Source: CAVPLU01 sp964601325 (GTDB lineage Archaea; Thermoproteota; Bathyarchaeia; 40CM-2-53-6). From it: a DNA stretch of 64,000 nt. Each line of letters starts with the position of its first letter. Position 1 is the stretch's first letter. Positions 17,416 through 26,223 of this stretch are shown piece after piece. The stretch is taken from the NCBI GenBank assembly GCA_964601325.1, contig CAZRNA010000004.1, positions 3,819-67,818 on the forward strand, in the 5' to 3' direction. The translations under genes were made by a program, and so were the position numbers. The notes under the pieces were generated by a model. That model had not been told where the DNA came from. It saw only the letters and a program-made list of their open reading frames with translations, and ran no database searches.

Positions 17416-20400
17416 ATGGCGATGCTTGAAGAAGCAACAAAAATCATCGGCAGCATCAGATTCTCGCTTCTCTCCCCGAGCGAGATACGTCGGCTCTCAG
17501 CAGTTGAAGTCCAGACAGCGGACACGTATGATGAAGACGGCGTTCCCATTGTCTCAGGCCTAATGGACGGAAGATTGGGAACACTTGAGCCCAGGCAGAA
17601 GTGCAAGACATGCGGAAACACCGCAGTGAGTTGTCCAGGCCATTCCGGACACATTGAACTCGCTGAGCCTGTCATTCACGTCGCCTTCGCGAAACTCATA
17701 CACAAGCTCCTATCGGTCACCTGCCGGAACTGCGGCAGGGTTCTCATGTCAAACGAGAAGATCGAGAACTACAAGGCAAAGATAGCGGAGGAAAAAAAGC
17801 GCCTCAACGAAGTGCCCACGGCTTTCTTTGACGCGATTATGAAGGAAGCAAAGAAAGTTCAAGAATGCCCACACTGCGGAACACGTCAACACACGATCGA
17901 ACATCAGAAGCCCACCACGTTCATAGACGAAACCGGAGCTAGGCTTACGCCGAGCGCAATCAGAGAGATGCTCGAACGCATTCCTGATGACGATCTTCGC
18001 ATCGTCGGAATGGACCCGACAGCAGCGAGACCTGAATGGATGGTACTTCAAGTTCTGCCAGTCCCACCCGTGACGGTACGTCCATCCATTACACTCGAGT
18101 CAGGTATACGATCAGAAGACGATCTGACACACAAACTTGTTGACATAATCCGAATCAACCAGAAATTGCGTGAGGCGCTCGAATCCGGCGTTCCGGTTAA
18201 CATCATCCAAGAACTGCATGATCTACTGCAGTATCATGTGACAACATACTTCGACAATGAAGTCTCCGGCCTTCCACCGGCCCGTCATCGCTCCGGAAGA
18301 GCACTGAGGACAATCAGCCAACGTCTGAAAGGCAAGGAAGGTAGGTTCCGAGGCAACCTGTCAGGAAAACGAGTGGACTTCTCAGCAAGGACCGTGATCT
18401 CTCCTGACCCCAACTTGGACATCAGCGAAGTTGGTGTGCCTGTTGACATTGCGGCGCGATTGACGATTCCTGAACGTGTTACGCAATGGAATATTGACGA
18501 GATGCGGAGGCTTATCCGGAATGGTCCCGACCAGTATCCAGGTGCCCTCTACATTGTGCGCCCGGACCAGAGACGAGTAAGACTGGAGTTTGTAACGGAA
18601 CGGGATAGTCTTGCAGATGCAATCGAGGCAGGGTTCGTTGTCGAACGCCACATCAGAGACGGAGACATTGTGCTCTTCAACAGGCAACCCTCGCTTCACA
18701 GAATGTCAATCATGGCTCACACGGTCAGAGTCCTTCCCTACAAGACTTTCAGACTGAACCCGTGCGTTTGCCCACCCTACAACGCAGACTTCGACGGTGA
18801 CGAAATGAACCTGCATGTCCCACAAAGTGAAGAGGCACGAACTGAAGCGAGACTGCTAATGCAGGTTCAAGATCAGATACTTTCTCCTCGCTACGGAGGG
18901 CCGATCATAGGCGCCAAGACAGACCTTCTCAGCGCAGCATACCTTCTCACACGCAAGTCCACGATGCTCGCTAAGGATGAAGTTTGCAGACTCCTCACGG
19001 CTGCCGGATACACGGGCGAACTTCCCGAGCCAGCGACGAAGCGTCCAGTTGAACTCTGGACCGGGAAACAGATCTTCAGCCTCTTCATACCCAAAGGCTT
19101 CAGCTTCACCACGAGATCCAGCATGGTGACAAAAGATGACAAGGAACATGTCACAATACGTAACGGCAGACTTGAGGAAGGAGTTATTGACAAGAACTCG
19201 ATAGGCGCCGAACGCTCAGAGAGCCTCTTTCACCGGATTGTGAAAGATAACGGGTCTGAAACCGGACGCGAGTTCCTCAATCACATTGCGAAGCTACTTG
19301 ACCGTTTCGTCCTGATGAAAGGTTTCTCATACTCAATCAGAGAGCTTGACATACCGTCCAGCGTCAGGGAGAGGATTGACAAAGTCATACGAAAAGCCGA
19401 GGAACGTGTCTATGCACTTATCGATAGCTACAACCAAGGAACCCTTGAACGGCTTCCAGGCCAATCGCTCGCTGAATCGCTTGAGATTCGCATAATGGAT
19501 GAACTATCCAAAGCTCGTGACGTGGCTGGCGAGTACGCGGACGCCAACTTGGACGACAAGAACAGCGGTGTGATCATGACGAGAACTGGCGCGAGAGGCT
19601 CATCGCTGAACATTGCACAAATGATAGCGTCCGTAGGACAGCAATCAATTAGAGGCCAAAGAATTAGCAGGGGATACAGAGACCGAGTACTATCCTTCTT
19701 CCGACCTGGAGATGCAGGTCCTGAAGCTAGAGGGTTCGTCTACACCTCATACAGGGATGGTCTGAACCCGATCGAGTTCTTCTTCCATGCGATGGGTGGA
19801 CGTGAAGGACTGGTGGACACGGCAGTCAGAACCCAACAGAGTGGATACATGCAGAGAAGACTGATCAATGCGCTCGAACACCTCAGAGTAGAGTACGACT
19901 CGACTGTACGGGACTCCCGCGGAGACATCATCCAGTTCAGATATGGCGAAGATGGTGTTGACACGGCAAAGAGCGACCACGGCAAGGCGGTGAACTCAGA
20001 ACGCCTAATCGAACGGGTAAGGCTTACCGCAGAGAAGGGTGCGAAAGCCACCAACAAATACGTTGACACCAAGATCCGAGAAGTGGTGGATCGTCTTTCC
20101 CCCCTCTTGGCGGATGATTTGAAGCGAAACTTGCTGAAGGCCAAGATGTCACGGCGAGGTGTTGATGAAGCTGTTCGCCAATCGGTCGAGAACTACGGCA
20201 GGTCACTGATTGAGCCAGGTGAAGCTGCTGGGATCGTTTCAGCTCAATCCATCGGCGAACCTGGAACGCAGATGACGCTGAGGACCTTCCACTTCGCCGG
20301 CGTTAGAGAGCAGAACGTCACACTGGGCCTTCCAAGGCTGATTGAGATCGTCGACGCGAGAAAGATCCCATCCACGCCGACAATGACGGTATTCTTGAAC

Positions 20401-21201
20401 GAGAAGTACAGAAATAGCAAGGAGAAGGCCGAGGAAGTCGCCACCCTACTAACGCACACCACACTCGGAGACATAGCTTCCAGTATTGAATCTGACATAA
20501 CTAGGATGAGAATCGTCGTCAAGCTTGACGCTGCAGCCATGCGGGAGAAGTCCGTCACGCTGAAAGACATCAAGGCAGCAATTCAGGTACCTCGAGGAGA
20601 GGCAAAGGTCGAGAAAGACGAAATCGAAATCAGTACCGAAGAGATGGACATCCCACAGTTCAGACGTTTAGAATCCCGCGTCGCTGGAATGCATGTGAAA
20701 GGAATCCCCGCGGTGAGACGCGCTCTAGTGATGGAAGAAAATCACGAATGGATCATCAGAACCGAAGGATCAAACCTCGAACTTGCACTGACAACAATAG
20801 GCGTCGATCCAGCCAGAACGATATCCAACAATATGCATGAAGTGGCAGCCGTCCTTGGAATCGAGGCCGCGCGCAACGTAATAATCAAAGAAGCGAAGGC
20901 TGTCCTTGAAGAACAAGGCCTTGATGTCGACATCAGACACGTAATGCTCGTAGCCGACGCGATGACCGCGTCAGGCGAGGTCCTTCAGGTTGGCAGACAT
21001 GGCGTTAGCGGCGAGAAAGCCAGCACTCTCGCGAAGGCAGCCTTCGAGATTACGATCCCAACGATCGTCGATGCAGCCGTACGAGGAACCAAGGATCATC
21101 TGCGCGGAGTTGCGGAGAACGTAATAGTCGGGCAACAAGTGCCAATGGGCACTGGCTTGATCGAAGTCTTCATGTCGATGTCTGAGAAGAGGGAGAAATG
21201 A
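17416..21201 (+). CDS. rpoA: DNA-directed RNA polymerase subunit A, A' and A'' fused in one gene
   Basis: A 1261-residue single-gene largest subunit. Most archaea encode A' and A'' separately; here the frame runs through both. Seen: the N-terminal zinc site CKTCGNTAVSCPGHSGHIEL, the catalytic NADFDGDEMNLH at about residues 456-467, and, in the A'' part near 936, GEAAGIVSAQSIGEPGTQMT (trigger-loop region) followed by TLRTFHFAG. An unsplit rpoA is known from Thaumarchaeota and some relatives. ATG 17416 or 17422 is the start. Confidence 0.97.
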   Translation: MAMLEEATKIIGSIRFSLLSPSEIRRLSAVEVQTADTYDEDGVPIVSGLMDGRLGTLEPRQKCKTCGNTAVSCPGHSGHIELAEPVIHVAFAKLIHKLLSVTCRNCGRVLMSNEKIENYKAKIAEEKKRLNEVPTAFFDAIMKEAKKVQECPHCGTRQHTIEHQKPTTFIDETGARLTPSAIREMLERIPDDDLRIVGMDPTAARPEWMVLQVLPVPPVTVRPSITLESGIRSEDDLTHKLVDIIRINQKLREALESGVPVNIIQELHDLLQYHVTTYFDNEVSGLPPARHRSGRALRTISQRLKGKEGRFRGNLSGKRVDFSARTVISPDPNLDISEVGVPVDIAARLTIPERVTQWNIDEMRRLIRNGPDQYPGALYIVRPDQRRVRLEFVTERDSLADAIEAGFVVERHIRDGDIVLFNRQPSLHRMSIMAHTVRVLPYKTFRLNPCVCPPYNADFDGDEMNLHVPQSEEARTEARLLMQVQDQILSPRYGGPIIGAKTDLLSAAYLLTRKSTMLAKDEVCRLLTAAGYTGELPEPATKRPVELWTGKQIFSLFIPKGFSFTTRSSMVTKDDKEHVTIRNGRLEEGVIDKNSIGAERSESLFHRIVKDNGSETGREFLNHIAKLLDRFVLMKGFSYSIRELDIPSSVRERIDKVIRKAEERVYALIDSYNQGTLERLPGQSLAESLEIRIMDELSKARDVAGEYADANLDDKNSGVIMTRTGARGSSLNIAQMIASVGQQSIRGQRISRGYRDRVLSFFRPGDAGPEARGFVYTSYRDGLNPIEFFFHAMGGREGLVDTAVRTQQSGYMQRRLINALEHLRVEYDSTVRDSRGDIIQFRYGEDGVDTAKSDHGKAVNSERLIERVRLTAEKGAKATNKYVDTKIREVVDRLSPLLADDLKRNLLKAKMSRRGVDEAVRQSVENYGRSLIEPGEAAGIVSAQSIGEPGTQMTLRTFHFAGVREQNVTLGLPRLIEIVDARKIPSTPTMTVFLNEKYRNSKEKAEEVATLLTHTTLGDIASSIESDITRMRIVVKLDAAAMREKSVTLKDIKAAIQVPRGEAKVEKDEIEISTEEMDIPQFRRLESRVAGMHVKGIPAVRRALVMEENHEWIIRTEGSNLELALTTIGVDPARTISNNMHEVAAVLGIEAARNVIIKEAKAVLEEQGLDVDIRHVMLVADAMTASGEVLQVGRHGVSGEKASTLAKAAFEITIPTIVDAAVRGTKDHLRGVAENVIVGQQVPMGTGLIEVFMSMSEKREK

Positions 21202-21500
21202 TGGATCTGAACAAGCAGATCAGCATGGTCGTCAAAACCGGCAAGATTGAGTTAGGCTGCAGCAAAGCAACGGATGCGGCGAAGACAGGGAAGGCACGCC
21301 TGATCGTCATCGCCTCGAACTGCCCGGAACCACACAAGTCGAGCATCCTCTACAACGCCAAAGTCTCAGAGGTTCCCGTCTACGTTTACTCAGGTACAAG
21401 CATGGACTTGGGTGCCGCATGTGAAAAGCCATTTCTAGTCGCTGCTCTTACAGTGAAGGAACCTGGCGACTCTGAAATCCTGAAGTTGGCTGAAGCCTGA
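21198..21500 (+). CDS. rpl30e: ribosomal protein eL30 (L30e)
   Basis: A 100-residue L7Ae/L30e-fold RNA-binding protein, the standard gene between rpoA and nusA in archaea. Seen: MVVKTGKIELGCSKATDAAKTGKARL and the IVIASNCPEP strand-loop. It overlaps the rpoA stop by 4 nt (ATGA), with a second ATG immediately following. Confidence 0.93.
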   Translation: MMDLNKQISMVVKTGKIELGCSKATDAAKTGKARLIVIASNCPEPHKSSILYNAKVSEVPVYVYSGTSMDLGAACEKPFLVAALTVKEPGDSEILKLAEA

Positions 21501-21502
21501 AG

Positions 21503-21940
21503 ATGTCCGCTACAAAGATCCGTTTGGGCAGCGATGAGATGCGGTACATTGCTCTATTCGAGAGTATAACGGGCGCAACGGCGAATGACTGCTTGATCGA
21601 CTCCTTAGGCGACCGGATCATCTTCATTGCCAAACCGGGGCAGATGGGGTTGGCGATAGGGAAGGCGGGCAAGAACATCAACACTCTTCGAAGAATGACC
21701 GGCAAGCCTGTCGAGGTCGTCGAGGCGTCTGAAAGCGTGGAGGGCTTGATCAAGAACTCTCTGGCGCCTGCAAAGATCAAGGAGATCAGGGTCACTGAGC
21801 GCCCCGACAAGAAGATCGTCGTCGTCGAAGTTGATCCAAGAGACAAGGCTCTAGCGATCGGGAAGAACGGCAGGACGATCGACAAGACCCGCATGCTAGC
21901 TAAGAGATACTTCCAAATCGATCATGTACAGATCGCGTAG
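21503..21940 (+). CDS. nusA: archaeal NusA-like KH-domain protein
   Basis: A 145-residue two-KH protein lacking the S1 domain of bacterial NusA, as usual in archaea. The two GxxG-type loops are FIAKPGQMGLAIGKAGKNI and ALAIGKNGRTIDKTRMLAK. It ends the polymerase operon; rps12 and rps7, which commonly follow, are not here, and the next gene is convergent. Confidence 0.94.
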   Translation: MSATKIRLGSDEMRYIALFESITGATANDCLIDSLGDRIIFIAKPGQMGLAIGKAGKNINTLRRMTGKPVEVVEASESVEGLIKNSLAPAKIKEIRVTERPDKKIVVVEVDPRDKALAIGKNGRTIDKTRMLAKRYFQIDHVQIA

Positions 21941-22028
21941 GAATACGCAACGCAGGTGCATGATCGATCAGTCAGGAAAAGAGGCAAGTCCATCGAGGAA
22001 ATCGAAACAGAATCATGAACGAGCACCA

Positions 22029-22709
22029 TCATGAATAGAATAGCATGAACACGATGCTTGTGATCGTGATCGCCACGATCAGCCCTGCCACCGCTTGGTT
22101 CAGCGTGTGTGCGCACAATTTCACCCTTGCCCACACCATGAGAATGGAAAGTGAATAGAGAGGAGCAACCCATATGCCGAACACAAAGACCAGCGCGGTG
22201 GTGGGCCCCGCTATCCCAGCAGTATGAGCACTTATCTTCCAGCCGAGTGTTATCAGGCACATAGCCAGACCCACACAGAGGTACGCAACTGCCATCACAA
22301 ACATGAGCTTGTTATTGAGGACAAGAAAAGTCGCAATCCCCATGACATAGCCGATCAACCCAAGAGCGTATAGCGGTACACGCTTCGTGAGGTCCGAGAC
22401 ATCCAGATCCGTTCTACCGGCCGTTGTGCTATACAGAACCGGTACGAATGGTGCTAGGCATAATGTGACGATGCCGACAAACGCTGACGATAACGGGTTC
22501 ATCAGCGGTCCTAATCCGATTGGGGAGAACCAAGAGAACACGATCGAGATGATGGCCGCGACCCCGAATGGTGTGAATATTCCTGAGAATATCTCGGCCG
22601 CCCTAGTTTGCCAGCTCACTCGCAGTCTCACTCTTGTCTCATGCAGATTAGGGAATTTGTGTAACCCATTCAGAGATCGATGGCAAATGCTGGTTGCGTG
22701 ATGTCTCAA
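22029..22709 (-). CDS. integral membrane protein, PAP2-phosphatase-like
   Basis: A 226-residue protein with about six transmembrane segments. The stretch WKISAHTAGIAGP resembles the (K/R)-x-S-x-H-x-x-G active-site segment seen in divergent archaeal PAP2-superfamily phosphatases (lipid or prenyl phosphate dephosphorylation). The usual second motif with a nucleophilic His is less evident, so the function is tentative. It starts overlapping the stop of the upstream minus-strand gene, implying an operon with it. Confidence 0.55.
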   Translation of the reverse strand: MRHHATSICHRSLNGLHKFPNLHETRVRLRVSWQTRAAEIFSGIFTPFGVAAIISIVFSWFSPIGLGPLMNPLSSAFVGIVTLCLAPFVPVLYSTTAGRTDLDVSDLTKRVPLYALGLIGYVMGIATFLVLNNKLMFVMAVAYLCVGLAMCLITLGWKISAHTAGIAGPTTALVFVFGIWVAPLYSLSILMVWARVKLCAHTLNQAVAGLIVAITITSIVFMLFYS

Positions 22710-23599
22710 AGACCCAACTGGTGCTTCACGGAGGCGACGGTCTTCGAGTCCGGCGTCTCGGCTGATGCGCCGGTGATTATGACGTGATCTAGTCTTCCTC
22801 CTCGTGTGACTGGAAAGTACGCGAAAGGAACGTAGTACTGCGTCAACTCCTCGATGTGAAACGTGTTGCTCAGGATTTGTTTGGATTCCTCTGGCATTTT
22901 CACGAGCTTGTCTCGCAGTCTTTGCACGGCTGTCTCCTTGGTCTCCCTCGAGGCTGCGATTCTTGATACCGTTCCTTCAACATTGAGATCAGCGATGTCG
23001 AATATACGACGCCTCTTCCATCTGCTGGGTAGTACCTCGTCAAGCATGTTGCCTTCTCGCCCATCTGAAGTCACGTACATCTCGGCGCGTCCATGTCTCA
23101 GCGCGAGTTCGGTCACATCCTTGAGATTGAAGTATCTTTTTTCACCCATGAAAAGCCTGGAGAATCGTTTCAGTGTGCGTCTCAACGTGTCCGGAACATC
23201 CTCGCTTTCTTGTTCTTCTATCATGAGGTCACGTGTCTCTCCATCAACCTCGACTGCGACCACGTCCTTGTCTACTCGAATGCTGTAGTTTGCATTCCTT
23301 AGATAGAAGCATTCATGATAGCCCTTCAGGTGCCATAATGGAAAATAGATTATGGTAGGGGGCCCAGCGAGCTTGGACATCGCAGATACGGGTCTGAACA
23401 AGTCTGCTAGGCGTTGAAGGATCCCCGGTTTGATTGCTTTCCTAGCAAGCCTGTCAAGAGGTTGTGGCATGACCCTCACACTAGTCTCGACAATCCTCGA
23501 TGGATCCCATCCATTTCCTTGACGAGGACCTGGCATCTCTTTGGCTAGGTCGTCGAGCGTGCGTAGCTTCTCAAGCTTTGAGGCTATCTGAGCTCGCAT
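22706..23599 (-). CDS. conserved-looking protein of unknown function (N-terminus may lie in gap)
   Basis: A 297-residue soluble protein with no family I recognise. It contains aromatic strands such as IIYFPLWHLKGYHECFYL and YYVPFAYFPVTRGG, which resemble repeated beta modules, and a charged helical centre (PSRWKRRRIFDIADLNVEG). No cysteines form a metal motif. The reading frame remains open upstream of the ATG at 23599 (codons for E-R-E-D) right to the run of Ns, so the real start may be inside the gap. Overlaps the PAP2-like gene start. Confidence 0.6.
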   Translation of the reverse strand: MRAQIASKLEKLRTLDDLAKEMPGPRQGNGWDPSRIVETSVRVMPQPLDRLARKAIKPGILQRLADLFRPVSAMSKLAGPPTIIYFPLWHLKGYHECFYLRNANYSIRVDKDVVAVEVDGETRDLMIEEQESEDVPDTLRRTLKRFSRLFMGEKRYFNLKDVTELALRHGRAEMYVTSDGREGNMLDEVLPSRWKRRRIFDIADLNVEGTVSRIAASRETKETAVQRLRDKLVKMPEESKQILSNTFHIEELTQYYVPFAYFPVTRGGRLDHVIITGASAETPDSKTVASVKHQLGL

Positions 23600-23612
23600 G
23601 TCTTCGCGTTCA

Positions 23613-23712
23613 NNNNNNNNNNNNNNNNNNNNNNNNNNNNNNNNNNNNNNNNNNNNNNNNNNNNNNNNNNNNNNNNNNNNNNNNNNNNNNNNNNNNNNNN
23701 NNNNNNNNNNNN
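23613..23712. other. assembly gap (100 N)
   Basis: Exactly 100 undetermined bases, a conventional scaffold gap of unknown true size. It truncates the 5' part of the hydrolase that follows. Confidence 0.99.
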
Positions 23713-24171
23713 CGTCCGCCGTTTCTCGCCGGAATCGTGCTCGTAGGTTCCGGGGCCCGGCTACGAGTGACTTCCATCATAAAGGACGAAGTGACCCGCG
23801 ACTATGCACATGCTGCAGAAGTAATCGCTCAGTGGGCGTACTCTTCGAAGAGTGATGTGAAGTTGAGAAAGGCATCGGTTCAGGAGTTACTTGAAGTTCC
23901 GGCTGAAGTCACCTACGGTGACTTTCAGGCATGTGACCATTTCGACAAAATGAACGAAATCAGTCGTATCGATCTGCCCACTCTGTTGGTGTGTGGTGAA
24001 GATGACGCGCTCACGCCGATCAAATACTCGCAATTCATGAAGGAGAGAATACGAAATGCTCGAATCATCATTATTCCCGGTGCAGGCCACTCGGTCATGC
24101 TGGAGAAACCAGAGGCCTTGAACAACGCGCTACGGTCATTTCTAGCGGAGACTCACCTCTCCCATATGTGA
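23713..24171 (+). CDS. alpha/beta hydrolase, C-terminal fragment
   Basis: About 152 residues of an alpha/beta-hydrolase whose nucleophile-bearing N-terminal half is lost in the preceding gap. The fragment shows the acid loop in LLVCGEDDALTPIKYS (catalytic Asp) and the terminal His in IIPGAGHSVMLEKPE, followed by the usual final helix. Substrate cannot be inferred. Confidence 0.85.
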   Translation, partial: RPPFLAGIVLVGSGARLRVTSIIKDEVTRDYAHAAEVIAQWAYSSKSDVKLRKASVQELLEVPAEVTYGDFQACDHFDKMNEISRIDLPTLLVCGEDDALTPIKYSQFMKERIRNARIIIIPGAGHSVMLEKPEALNNALRSFLAETHLSHM

Positions 24172-24300
24172 GGACTGACCCGGGCCGTCGCCGCATTAGT
24201 CGTAGGGTGACAATTAGTGAGGCGCCCGCGCAAAATGCGTTCTCCGGGAAAGAAGTTTCGACTAGGTTCCACGGACCATGCGGGTCGAATGTCCAGATAT

Positions 24301-24945
24301 CTAGGGCGCGTTAAATGTCCAGGCATCTGCCTCGGATAGTATCGCCCTTAAGATTGCGGTTGCTCTTCTGTGGCCGATTGCTAGGAAAGCCTTGCCTAGA
24401 TGTTTGCACATTAGTTTGGATCGCATATTTCTCTTCCAGTCATCGCAGTCGTGCGTGATTGTCTTATTCTTGAGATCAATCCTGACCGTGTATTGCTTCA
24501 CGTTTCCGGAAATGAGGTTTTGTTCTAGGCTGGACAATGAGACCAAGTCGTCAGGGATTGATTTCGCTCGTTCAAGACGAGGCCTTCCGAGAAATCGTTG
24601 CAGAAGCCCCTCTAGGTCGAGTTTGCTGAGTTCGTTTCTGGAGACCTGCTTGGGCAGCTTTCGTCTGTCAGTTCTAGGAGGCGACGCTACGGATCTGTCA
24701 GGCGAAGTACCGAATCGTTTCAGAGCTTCGTCGATGCGCGAATCTATGAAGAGCCGTTCATCTTCAGTGTATTTGCTCCTGTTGCGCGGTTCGTCGAAAT
24801 ATCTTCTTGCAAGCTTCGCTCTGACCGGCTTGTCTAGAGGATACATGTAGTTCTCGGGATCTGCGTACAGATCAGGATCGGTAGGATAGTTCGGGGGCGG
24901 GGCAAGTCTCCCGAAGGATTTCCTATCAGGCATTTTCCCGGGCAT
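24301..24945 (-). CDS. SWIM-like zinc-finger protein of unknown function
   Basis: A 214-residue protein. The N-terminal 60 residues are Pro/Tyr-rich (PPPNYPTDPDLYADPENYMY), the middle is charged, and the C-terminal block YTVRIDLKNKTITHDCDDW followed by LMCKHLGKAFLAI matches the strand plus Cys...Cys-x-His pattern of SWIM zinc fingers, with one canonical Cys replaced. SWIM proteins often bind DNA or recombinases, but no partner is evident. It lies immediately downstream of HflX on the same strand. Confidence 0.6.
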   Translation of the reverse strand: MPGKMPDRKSFGRLAPPPNYPTDPDLYADPENYMYPLDKPVRAKLARRYFDEPRNRSKYTEDERLFIDSRIDEALKRFGTSPDRSVASPPRTDRRKLPKQVSRNELSKLDLEGLLQRFLGRPRLERAKSIPDDLVSLSSLEQNLISGNVKQYTVRIDLKNKTITHDCDDWKRNMRSKLMCKHLGKAFLAIGHRRATAILRAILSEADAWTFNAP

Positions 24946-24979
24946 TTCGAAGCCTCTGATCGGATTGCCTCGCTCAAGG

Positions 24980-26059
24980 CTATCTGATGTAGGTTGGTTT
25001 CGCAGTATCCTTTGCGTAAAGCTGACGGCTCGGGAGGTTTGCGGTCAGCTTCCCGCCATTGATGCTTGCTGTGATTGCCGTGAAGAGTGCGCTCAGGTTC
25101 TCGCCTGTTCGTGCGCTTATGGCAACGATCTCTGTTCCAATGAATCCTTGCCGAATCACGTCAAGAGCGCGTTCAAGTTCTCTAGATTCAATCAAGTCGA
25201 TCTTGTTGGCACAAACTATGATATCCCCGTCTGCGCCAATTTCTCGCAGGATCTTGTTCATGGATGAACAACGACGGCTGATGGTGTGAGTGTCCTCACT
25301 TGCGTCCACGAACAGCAGGATCAAGTCAGAGTGTGCAATTTCGCCGAATGTGGCAGTGAATGCTTTCACGATTGTGGGGTGCATGTCTTCTATGAATCCG
25401 ATTGAGTCTATCAGCAAGACTTCTGAATTACGTGATGCTTCGACTCGCACCTTTCTTGCGAATGTGGACAGAGTCGTAAACGGTCCAAGTCCCACATTCT
25501 TCGTCTCAGAAGCCAACCGATTGAACAAGGTCGTCTTTCCGGCTTGCGTGTATCCTGCGAGTGCCACTATGGGGAACCCCAGCTCTCGACGTCTTCCTCT
25601 GGTGATCTCTTTCTTGCGATCCAGATCTCTAAGCTGTGATTCCAAACGACTTATTCTGTTGCGTGCGGCGCGAGTGTACTCTTGGAAAGGGTAGTCGCCG
25701 GGCCCCATCCAGCCGACTTGCTCGCCCATTATCCCTCTCAGCTTGATGAACTCGCGGCCCCAAGACAACGTGTACTTCAACTTGGCAAGCTTGATCTGAA
25801 GCTTGGCCTCCTTGGTCATCGCGCGCTTGTCGAAGACCTCTAGAATGAGTAGGTTCCTGTCTATGACTCGTACTTCGCCCCCCAACCGCTGCTGGATCTT
25901 GAAAACCTGACTGCTTGGCAGAGTGTTTGCGAATATTACTGTCTCAACTTCGTGCGAATCGACAATTTCCTTCAGTTCTTCAACCTTACCTGGGCCTATG
26001 AAGTAGGAGTGGTGGTCGCTGTTTCGTTTCTGAATCATGACTTCGACGACATCGTATCC
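24980..26059 (-). CDS. hflX: HflX-type ribosome-associated GTPase (N-terminus in gap)
   Basis: About 360 residues of HflX, a GTPase that acts on 50S subunits. The HflX domain is recognised by FIGPGKVEELKE and RVIDRNLLILEVFDKRA; the coiled helical linker ends in GRRRELGFP. The G domain shows G1 GYTQAGKTTLFN, G3 DSIGFIEDMH and G4 NKID. Thr replaces the usual Ser in G1 and DSIG replaces DTVG, both conservative. The first ~30-40 residues lie in or beyond the 26060-26159 gap. A short open frame on the far side of the gap (up to 26200) is not obviously HflX. Confidence 0.92.
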   Translation of the reverse strand, partial: GYDVVEVMIQKRNSDHHSYFIGPGKVEELKEIVDSHEVETVIFANTLPSSQVFKIQQRLGGEVRVIDRNLLILEVFDKRAMTKEAKLQIKLAKLKYTLSWGREFIKLRGIMGEQVGWMGPGDYPFQEYTRAARNRISRLESQLRDLDRKKEITRGRRRELGFPIVALAGYTQAGKTTLFNRLASETKNVGLGPFTTLSTFARKVRVEASRNSEVLLIDSIGFIEDMHPTIVKAFTATFGEIAHSDLILLFVDASEDTHTISRRCSSMNKILREIGADGDIIVCANKIDLIESRELERALDVIRQGFIGTEIVAISARTGENLSALFTAITASINGGKLTANLPSRQLYAKDTAKPTYIR

Positions 26060-26159
26060 NNNNNNNNNNNNNNNNNNNNNNNNNNNNNNNNNNNNNNNNN
26101 NNNNNNNNNNNNNNNNNNNNNNNNNNNNNNNNNNNNNNNNNNNNNNNNNNNNNNNNNNN
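26060..26159. other. assembly gap (100 N)
   Basis: Second run of exactly 100 N. With the gap at 23613 it isolates a 2.3-kb piece (23713-26059) whose placement and orientation rest only on scaffolding. Confidence 0.99.
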
Positions 26160-26223
26160 GTCTGCATACAACGTTTGTGGAGCAAAGTGACCTTACCCAA
26201 AGCCTAAAACCCGCAGACAGGAC

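Noticed and set aside
26160..26200. HflX start codon on the far side of the second gap
   Set aside because: The few residues (MGKVTLLHKRC) do not resemble the HflX N-terminus, and the true gap length is unknown, so continuity of frame cannot be claimed.
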